A stretch of DNA of 64,000 nt from Drechmeria coniospora. Taxonomy: Eukaryota; Ascomycota; Sordariomycetes; Hypocreales; Ophiocordycipitaceae. The stretch covers positions 9,110,520 through 9,174,519 of the forward strand of contig NC_054389.1 in the NCBI RefSeq assembly GCF_001625195.1, given 5' to 3'. Under the pieces are notes generated by a model. The model did no database searches and was not told the origin of the DNA. It saw nothing but the letters and a program-made list of their open reading frames with translations. Shown piece after piece: positions 56,482 to 64,000 of the stretch (its first letter is position 1; the number at the start of each line of letters is the position of its first letter). Both the position numbers and the translations under genes were made by a program.

Positions 56482-59230
56482 TCACTTGGGATGGCCGGGC
56501 GATGGCCTGCGAAAGCTGGGGCCTCGATTGGGGTTGCGTTGTGAGTCGCTCGGCTGTAGTGCCCGCTCATCTTCCTCAGCCGCCGAGACAACAGCCGGCT
56601 GCCCAATACGATTGAGGCTGTAAAAGGATGACGGCATGTCGGTCTGGGCCTCCTCGTCAAACGTCTGCAGCCGCGGGCTGTTGGTGCTTCGCGGGTAGCT
56701 GGCGGGGTAGCTTTCGGACTGCGCAATGTTCGGCAGCCCCTCGCCGGCCCTTCGACGGCCACGCGTGCTCGCCCGCTTGAGGAGCGCCGTGCGAACCGAC
56801 TCTATGTCTCTGGATCGACGCCTGTCCTCGGACGCTTCCCGCGAGGCCTCGTATCCGTCTCCACGGCTGGTGATGTCCCAAGCGCGCCGGGTTTCCGCAG
56901 GCGGCGGAGGCGTGTTGACGTCGGAGCCGGCGTGCTTCTCGACACGGGTGACCTCCTCTGCTGCGTCCCCGCCGTTGGGGGTGGCCATCCGCGCCTTCTC
57001 CTTGTCCTGGAGGGCCTCGGCGCGGGCGGCGGAGGCAAATTCGTCGGTGACGGCAACCGAGTAAGTAGGGTTCGTGGGACCGCCGAGCGCCTCGCCGCCA
57101 GCGCCGGGCCCGTAGATGGGCACCTTTCGGAGCGCCGTGACGAGGGCGCACATGAACTTGGACCGACGGGTACCGCGCACGACGTCGTTATGCCAGTTGG
57201 ACTTGTGCTTTATGCTGATGTTCAGAGTGAGCTTGTTCAGGTCGCCCATGCCGCCAACGCTGATGCTGAAGTCGGGCTGGAAATCGCGGGAGTTTTCCGG
57301 AGACCTGACAAACGTCTCCATCTCCATGCGGAGATTTTCAATGTCATCAAAGGTGGTGTCGTACGACACATCGAGCGTCATCGTTTCCGTCATGGCCTTG
57401 CTGCGAGATATGTTGTCGATCCAGAGATTGTTGAGTTGGATGTTGGGCACCTGGACAACCTGCTTGGTGTCGATGCGGGTAAAGACGGTGTACAGGAGAG
57501 AGATTCTGTCGACAATCATCTTTGTGCTGGTGATGTCGACCCTGTCGCCTACGTCGAAGGGATGCTTGACGAAGAGGAAGATGCAAGAGCCGAGGAATTC
57601 CTGGGCAGTGACGGCAAAGACGAAGGACAAGGAGAGGAATGTGGTTCCGGCACTAACGATGGTCGTCGCGAAGCTGCTCCTGAAGAAAACCACTGGTTCC
57701 GGCTGTCAACGACGAACTCGGACGACGGCGGGCGGAAGGGGCGGTGGACTTACGGAATACGAAGATGACAAGCATGAAGACGACAAAGAGCAGGACCTTG
57801 TCGAAGACACGGAGCGCCTGGCCGATGTCCTTCATGCCCTCGCTGATTGCCTTGCGCTCGCGGCCCATGTCGACGACCTGGCGGACCATCTCGTCCAAGC
57901 TGATGTCTCCGTTCATGTCCGTATCCATGGCGTTGAAGGCCTCCTCGGCCTCGTCTTTGTGGGAAGCGCCGAGGACCTCGTAAAAGTCCTCGACGTACAG
58001 GGCATCCTTGCCCTCGAGGACAAAGGACATCCAGATACGGCGGGCGAGCGCCTCAGAGGCGCTGCGCTTCTCGAGCGCCTCGAGGACGATGGAGTGAGCC
58101 GAGTTGGGATTGAAGACTTGCTTGCCGGTGATCTCGTGGGCGATGCTGCCAAAGGCCGAGGTGACCTTGTCGCCAAATCGACCGACATCGCCGATGAGCT
58201 TCATGGGCGTCGCCGCGCCGTTGGTCCTCTTGCCGCCCTTCTTCCGCAGCATCATCTCGATGCTGTCGCTGATGATGTGGTCGTCGTCGGCGAACTCGCG
58301 GCAGAACATGGGGAAGAGGGCGCGAGAGGCTTCGAAGAGGAGGCCGATGAGGTAAATATCGCGTTTCGAGGCCTTGATGCGGTTTGAGAAGGAGCGTTGA
58401 TGGTAGGAAACGCTAATCAGCTGGACGATGGCCTTCTCGGCCAGGAAGAGACCGGATGAGACGAACAAAGCGCCGAGGATCTGCTCGAGGACGACGACCC
58501 AGTTGATGCCAACGGAGCTCGCCTGGCGGAAGAGGTTCTTGAAGGTGAGCCAGCTGGCGAGGGCCCAAAGGAGCAAGGAGACTGGAATGGTCAAGTTGGT
58601 CAGAATGGTGGCGTACTTGCGGACGCCCCTGCTGACGATGCCACTAAAGAACATGAAGATCTTGGGCAGGCAGGCGGAGGCAATCTTGGCGAGCCAGAGG
58701 GTGATCCAGGCGATTTCGATCCAGAAGAAGAGCTGGAACAGAGGCGGGCCGGGGACAACAACCGTCTTGGCGTCGTTGACGCTCTCGAAACTGCCGACAT
58801 GAATGTCGTGCCTGTGATCTGTGAGGGCGAGAACGACGATGGGAACGGCGAGGAGAATGCCGACGGGGATGATGTAAACCATGTAGCGGGTGATGTTGGA
58901 AAAGCCAACGACCTTGGCATAGATCCTGCCCATAGCATTCACACTGACAATGTCACTGTCGCCGGTGCCTGCGCGACCAAGACCGTCTCCCATCCTCTTT
59001 CGACGGCCGGCGTGGCGAGGACGAGACTCGCCCTTCTCGTTGGCCGTCGGCGAGGAATCATAGCTCGTCGAGGTGGCGAAGACGGGCTTGCGGGTACCGG
59101 TTGTCGAGGCATTGCTTCGGATGGTGGAAAGGGGAATGCCGGAATCCATGTCGCTTCGCGAATCGGCGCCGCCGCCAAGAGGAACAAACCCCGAGACACG
59201 CGAGATGAGGGAGTTTGGTCTGCTGGGCAT
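56482..59230 (-). CDS. MscS-type mechanosensitive ion channel with EF-hand
   Basis: Predicted 895-aa membrane channel of the fungal MscS family; the fission yeast relatives Msy1 and Msy2 sit in ER or cell-cortex membranes and limit calcium rise on hypo-osmotic shock. Two exons: 59230-57754 and 57692-56482, with a 61-nt intron (GTAAGT...ACCAG) splitting the last membrane helix (LVIFVFL-VFFRSSF). Several membrane segments follow a Ser-rich cytosolic N-terminus (YMVYIIPVGILLAVPIVVLA; LFQLFFWIEIAWITLWLA; WVVVLEQILGALFVSSGLFL). A canonical EF-hand loop DTDMNGDISLDE lies at about residues 435-447, just before the pore. The MscS pore and beta domain is ATTIVSAGTTFLSLSFVFAV then KHPFDVGDRVDI. The long disordered C-tail is Arg/Ser-rich. 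Acceptor choice was made to restore VFFRSSFATT. Confidence 0.92.
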
Positions 59231-60740
59231 CGGTGACGGGGAACAAACAATGGGGAAGTTCCGCCCGTCTCGCGTACAAGGGCGCGTGAGCGTCTTTGCT
59301 TCCTATAAGAAGGCGGCCGGCCTTTGTCGTGGTCGTGATGCTATCGAGCAAAAACAGAGAAGCGAGCAAGAAGGAAGGAGGAAGGAAAACAACACGATTC
59401 AAGAATCGTCACTAATTAGCGTTTCGTCGCGAGATACTGGGCCAACGAAGACGCCAAGGTCGAGGCAGGACAGCGACGATCCCTGCCGGGCAGCCAGCTG
59501 AAGGCCAGCTCCAGGTGGTGACGGACAATCGCAGATTGATCGGCGACGAGGATGATGCAGGGACTGCTCGTCGATGCAGTGTCGGGGGCGCGGGGCAAGT
59601 CGGCAGAGGATCTACCGAACGATGAAAGGACACATGTAGGTGCGTGACGAGCGAGAGGCGAGGGAGATGAAGGACAAAAGAGCGAACGAAGGGGACGATG
59701 AAGGGAGAAAGACAAGAAAAGCACAAGATGGGTGGGGGATGACGAGGTGGACAGCAATGGGTAGATAGGTGCATGAGCAGGTAACAAACTGAGTGAAGGA
59801 CGTGGATTGGAGGTGCATATTCGTCTACAGTACGGAGTATTCGAACTCCGTACAGTGCAGCATGGGTGCGGTGACGACCGTGCTGGTGGTACGGCGCTGG
59901 CACGAAGCAGGGGGGGGGGGGGGAAGCACCTAGTGTTCCCGCATTTCGGGAGGTCAGTGGCAGGCTACTATCAGTACAAGTACTTACTTAAGAACAGTAG
60001 GACGCCTTCTGTACGACCACGGAGCGGAGTAGACCTGTACCATCGAGTGCTATGGCATGGGTTCCCGCAAGAGGTGGTTGTGCTGTCAGGTACAGAAGCA
60101 CGTCAGGTATTGCACGTGCATACAGTAAGTACAATACAGTGTACAAGTCATATCAATACCTAGTAGCCATCGCCTCCCGCGTACTCGAGCGGGTGTGGAC
60201 ATCCACGCACAGTGTGCGTGTTGGTTGCGAGCCAAGTGCATGCACCGATGCTCGTATATTATACCAGTCTTTCGGCCCGCTTGCGTACCGCGTTTTCGGT
60301 ACCCGCTACCGACGTTATGAGAAGCAAGAGTATCCAACAGGATACGAACACTGTACGGTACTTGTGACGCCACCGCGCATCTGAGACGATGGGGTCTTGT
60401 GGATCGCCAAGCGGCGCGAGAGCGTGGCACCGGGCGGGTGGTGGCGCAAGGGTGTGTCCCACCAGTGATTGGTATTTTCGTCGCACAACGAGCTAGCGAG
60501 CATGCGTTCCCTGTGCAGTACGCAAATTTGCACACAGTACGCGTTCCGTACCCTATTGCACCTCGGCACTCTGTAAGTACGCAAGTGCGGGACACTGGGC
60601 CAGCTTTTCCCATTTGCAACGCTCGCTTGTGCAGTTGCACAACAATGGCCACCATTTCGACTTGCATGTGCCAGCGCCAGCATCGACCCATGTGTGTTCC
60701 GTATTAAAAATAGTACTTGTACTTGCATACAAACAACTAA

Positions 60741-60761
60741 TACTCCGTACAGTACGGAGTA
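60741..60761. repeat. Inverted repeat TACTCCGTAC / GTACGGAGTA with 1-nt spacer
   Basis: Two perfect 10-nt arms face each other around a single A. Part of the dispersed intergenic motif family. Confidence 0.9.
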
Positions 60762-62335
60762 CATGTACTGTATTTGCCAGTAATAGTTGTACTGTAAGTA
60801 CACGTTGTAGGTGTACTTTGAGTACAAGAACTTACTGTACTTGCAAGTACTCCGTACTCCATACTTGCATGTATACTGTACTTAGGTGTACAGAGTACAG
60901 AACTTTGTACAAGTTTACGCGTTAGTGGGTCGCGAAGGTCTCCATCATTTTCGAATGCGACCTCGTACTTGTACACCACGTGTTCTTACTCGCTTACTCG
61001 TCAACAACACCACCGTCATCGCCAAAAGAGGACACCCCCTCCCCCCATTTCGATGAGATCAGCAAAGCCTGCGACAGGGCTCATGCCAGCTGACATCACA
61101 CTCTCCTAAGCTAGGAAGCTATGACGATAGCCTCGTGCCCGTATTCGTGCTCTAGGATGGACTTGCTCTCTGTTCATGTAAGTGTACATGCATGGGTGCC
61201 TACGTTATAACATGACCATGCGTCATTCTTCATGCCAGTGATGACAACAGCATCGAGCCACCGAGAGACCTTAATCATGCCCAGTGCCTATGCAGAGTTT
61301 CACACTGTATTGTTGACCCAAGCACGGAATACTTCGTACTGAAGTACAAGTCAACTCGTGTACTCCGTACTTGCAGTAATTGTAGGTGCAAGTACTTAAG
61401 TACGGTCTTTGTACAGTACAGTACTTACATCACGTCATTGGTTTGCCAGTCAGTCGAGCAGGTACATACTCCTTCGTAACTCTCACTTCTTAAGTATACT
61501 TTACACCTAAGTATGTGCTCCGTACAACTGGGCCGAACCCAAATAGGACAGGCAGGACAATACCAGGACGGCAACTCCGATCCTCCATCAAAATTCGCCT
61601 TTCCATCACCGGCATCCCAGAGCGGCGAAAAATTGACACATCTAGAGTCAGCCAAGCTCCTTTGAGAGCTGGACGGATAGCGGAAGGGTGGTGGCGGCCA
61701 ACCCGAGTCATTTTGAAACAGCTTGATTGTACTTCCATCCCGAAGACCGCCGATGTTCATTCCCCTGCGCTGCGCATTGGCCAATAAACAACATCGACAG
61801 GGACGGCAAAAAGCAAAATAATAGGATCATGCATAACCCGTCTGTTTGAGCAAACAATTACATACATGTACTCAGTACAAACAGGACTAAGTACTACGTG
61901 GACGGAGTCCATGTGCTAGTGAACGTTACGGAGTAAAACTACCTACAATACAGTACGGAGTAATTACATGTACACGGAATACGGAGTACTGTACATGCAT
62001 GTACAGCAAGCACATCATTCCTTATAAATGAATGGCTGCAGAGGGTAGCCCAGCCATCGATCATCCCTCCATCGCAGGACATGTACTGTATTGTACAGTA
62101 CCTACAGTGATACTCCGTACAAGTACTTACATGCATATCATGACGTACAAGTGCAGTGTGTTGTCGGCAATTGGTCCAGCTTCTGAATGGAGCGTGTCGG
62201 GGAACCGTTGCCTTGACTGCTTAAAGGCATCAACGGTACGAGATAATAGAACACGGTTGCAGATAGAGGTGCATGTACAGCATGTTCGAATGGCATCCAA
62301 GAGTCTTGAGTAGTAGATTTAACTCAAATCCAACA

Positions 62336-62355
62336 AGTACTCCGTACGGAGTACT
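62336..62355. repeat. Perfect 20-nt palindrome AGTACTCCGTACGGAGTACT
   Basis: Both halves of the motif family in the opposite order from 38057-38076, giving CCG-N2-CGG at the centre. Located about 320 nt upstream of TIM10. Confidence 0.9.
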
Positions 62356-62672
62356 GAGTAATTATTTTACTTCGTACGGACTTGCACAACTACTTAAGTA
62401 TGCGTGTTTTTGGCGGCTATCGATAAGCTCACTAGCAATTACATAAGCGTCCCGCAACCGACGCCCAAACGGGGAAATTTTATTGCAACCCATCCCGTCG
62501 AGGAGCAACGTTAAAAGACAGGTACGGAGTATTTACTAGCATCATCGTCACAAATTCGATCCACCCGCATATCACGTACCGATCCTCTTCTAACCTCAGT
62601 TGATTGACTTTCTTTCGGCGCTCCCATCCCTCCCAACTCCAACGGAAGCCCGCTTCAAACGTCGCCTCCAAA

Positions 62673-63039
62673 ATGTCGTTCCTCGGAATGGGCCGCCAGC
62701 AGCCCACCTCGGAGCAAAAGATTGCCGCCGTTGAGGGCGAAATGCGCATGATGGCTGACACCTACAACCGGTGAGCACATCTGCCTGGCTCTCGGATCCT
62801 GGGGCTTGTCCCGTGAAAACCCGCCGCTGACAAAGGCGATGTGCAGCCTGCAACAGTCGTGCCAGAAGAAGTGCATCCCGACCGACTATCGCGAGGGCGA
62901 GCTCAACAAGGGGGAATCCGTCTGCCTCGACCGTTGCACCGCAAAGTTCCTCGACACCTCGATGAAGGTCAGCGAGATTATGCAGCAGCAGGGCCAAGCC
63001 ATGGGAGCTTCATCTCAGCAGGGGGGCGGCATGTTTTAG
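62673..63039 (+). CDS. TIM10: Mitochondrial intermembrane-space chaperone Tim10
   Basis: Small Tim protein of 96 aa that works with Tim9 to escort hydrophobic precursors to the TIM22 complex. Two exons: 62673-62770 and 62847-63039; the 76-nt intron (GTGAGC...GTGCAG) falls after ADTYNR. Twin CX3C motifs are intact: Cys38-x3-Cys42 (CQKKC) and Cys59-x3-Cys63 (CLDRC), separated by 16 residues, as required for the two disulfides. The start (CAAAATGTCG) is the only suitable ATG. The end is Gln/Gly-rich (QQGGGMF). Confidence 0.95.
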
Positions 63040-63397
63040 CGCCAGCAAAAAGATAGCTAGTAGGTGATACGGAGCAATGGGTAAATATCCGATCAAGTCA
63101 GGAAAGGGACTTGGAAGGCATCGGGCAGGCACAAAACAGTGTACGAGTATAGAGGATGCAGCCTTGCTAGGATGGAGCAAGAGTACGGGGACCATGAATT
63201 GTATAAAATACGTAGCGGATCGACTACACCATGACGAAGAGACGCATCTCTCCTGGAGCTCATCAATCATCCTTGCTCGAGATCCGGGCTGTCTCGTTTA
63301 TGCACTGCTGTCTTGAGGCGACGAACGATCTCGATGAGATGAACCACGGCAACTCCGCGTGAGATGCGCATTTTATCAAGCCTTTCCCCGTCAACCG
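63040..63397. other. Convergent 3' flanks at the window end
   Basis: 358 nt between the TIM10 stop and the stop of the partial gene. I see only 3' UTR-like sequence. Confidence 0.6.
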
Positions 63398-64000
63398 CTA
63401 CTCTACCGAACGCGTGATCTGGGGTCCCGTGCCTATGCCCGTCACTGACCTGACCAACCAGTGCAGCCAGCTTTCCGTCTCGAGCAGCGTTTTCAGTTCC
63501 ACGGCGCGCTTTTCAACGTCCTCCACCTGCCGCTCAAAGTTTTGAATGCCGTCCTCGACATCGTTGACCTTTTGCACGAGGCTGTCAATCTCGTAGTCGA
63601 GTCGCGCCACGAGCAACTCGATTTCTCGGACGCTTTCCGTGAGGCTGACCCGCTCCATGGCAAGAAGCTCGTCTGAGTTGTATCGCACTTTTCGACACGC
63701 CTCGCTGAGTTGCTGGTAGACGCCCTTGAGCTCCGTCTTGTCCTTCTCATACCTTTCGTTCAGCGCCTCCACGTTCTTGAGCTTCTCCTCCACCCATGGC
63801 CCTACCCCATGCACAATATCATCGATGAGCCGAGCGAGATGTGCCGCCTCTTCCGCACGAGCCGCGAAGCATCCAACCCCGCCCGTCGTGTCCATAATGT
63901 CGACAATTTCATCCCATCCAAGGACAGCTTGCTCAGCATCGCCAAACGACATTCGACGTCCCCACCGATTCTCGTTGCTGATGTGCTTGTGCGCAATGTC
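63398..64000 (-). CDS. Coiled-coil protein of unknown function, 5' end outside the window
   Basis: The frame stays open to the window edge, so the N-terminus is missing; an internal ATG at 63952 is unlikely to be the start because the codons before it (HISNENRWGRR) also look coding. At least 200 residues are visible. They are helical and charged with heptad-like spacing (KNVEALNERYEKDKTELKGV, then ELLVARLDYEIDSLVQKVND), ending ESWLHWLVRSVTGIGTGPQI. I suspect a fungus-specific coiled-coil family but cannot name it. A GT inside LVRSV could be a late donor, so the last 20 codons are less certain. Confidence 0.7.
   Translation of the reverse strand, partial: DIAHKHISNENRWGRRMSFGDAEQAVLGWDEIVDIMDTTGGVGCFAARAEEAAHLARLIDDIVHGVGPWVEEKLKNVEALNERYEKDKTELKGVYQQLSEACRKVRYNSDELLAMERVSLTESVREIELLVARLDYEIDSLVQKVNDVEDGIQNFERQVEDVEKRAVELKTLLETESWLHWLVRSVTGIGTGPQITRSVE

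Larger units (their letters stand above)
59231..62672. other. Gene-poor spacer between the MscS-like gene and TIM10
   Basis: About 3.4 kb. Includes the MscS promoter/leader (CT-rich on the minus strand), a G14 run at 59910-59923, and from 59820 on dense GTAC-type words. An inverted repeat TACTCCGTAC-A-GTACGGAGTA lies at 60741-60761 and a perfect 20-nt palindrome at 62336-62355. No supported gene or tRNA. Confidence 0.6.

Overview
The window is nuclear DNA of a filamentous ascomycete. I infer Sordariomycetes, probably Hypocreales. The grounds are short introns (45-150 nt) with GTAnGT donors, CTRAC-like branch points and YAG acceptors, GC-rich coding sequence, and fungus-type proteins (Mif2, Sey1, Yme2, Emi1, fungal MscS channel, AA11-like LPMO). 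No species call is possible from sequence alone. I see no rRNA, no convincing tRNA, no CRISPR and no intact transposon.

The genes form compact islands separated by gene-poor spacers of 1-5 kb. Left to right: a PSP1-domain protein (3178-6021 +); ribosomal protein eL15 (8260-9216 +); a Pumilio/Puf3-type RNA-binding protein with six exons (10725-15395 -); RNA polymerase III subunit RPC2 (20443-24132 +); a secreted AA11-like LPMO (27219-28340 +); a Rad57-type recombinase paralog (28664-30082 -); carnitine acetyltransferase (30693-33332 -); cytosolic Hsp70 (38659-40626 +); Emi1 (41095-41832 -); Yme2 (42320-44985 +); Mif2/CENP-C (45488-47658 -); RNase H2 catalytic subunit (49266-50330 +); Sey1 (50608-53409 -); a dienelactone hydrolase (54798-55982 +); an MscS-like channel (56482-59230 -); Tim10 (62673-63039 +); and the 3' part of a coiled-coil gene cut by the window edge (63398-64000 -).

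This is housekeeping content (translation, Pol III transcription, DNA repair, kinetochore, ER shaping, mitochondrial biogenesis, chaperone), not a biosynthetic cluster. Mitochondrial genes recur (Yme2, Emi1, Tim10, carnitine shuttle); Emi1 and Yme2 share a short divergent promoter. All spliced gene models were built by hand, and each gives a total coding length divisible by three.

The spacers are distinctive. They are AT-richer than the genes and filled with GTAC-centred words, above all TACTCCGTAC and its complement GTACGGAGTA, often in perfect palindromes. These words are nearly absent from the coding exons. Other notable items are a 21-nt and a 13-nt microexon, a probable GC-AG intron, a possible promoter inside an 876-nt Puf intron, and a step-type heat shock element at hsp70.
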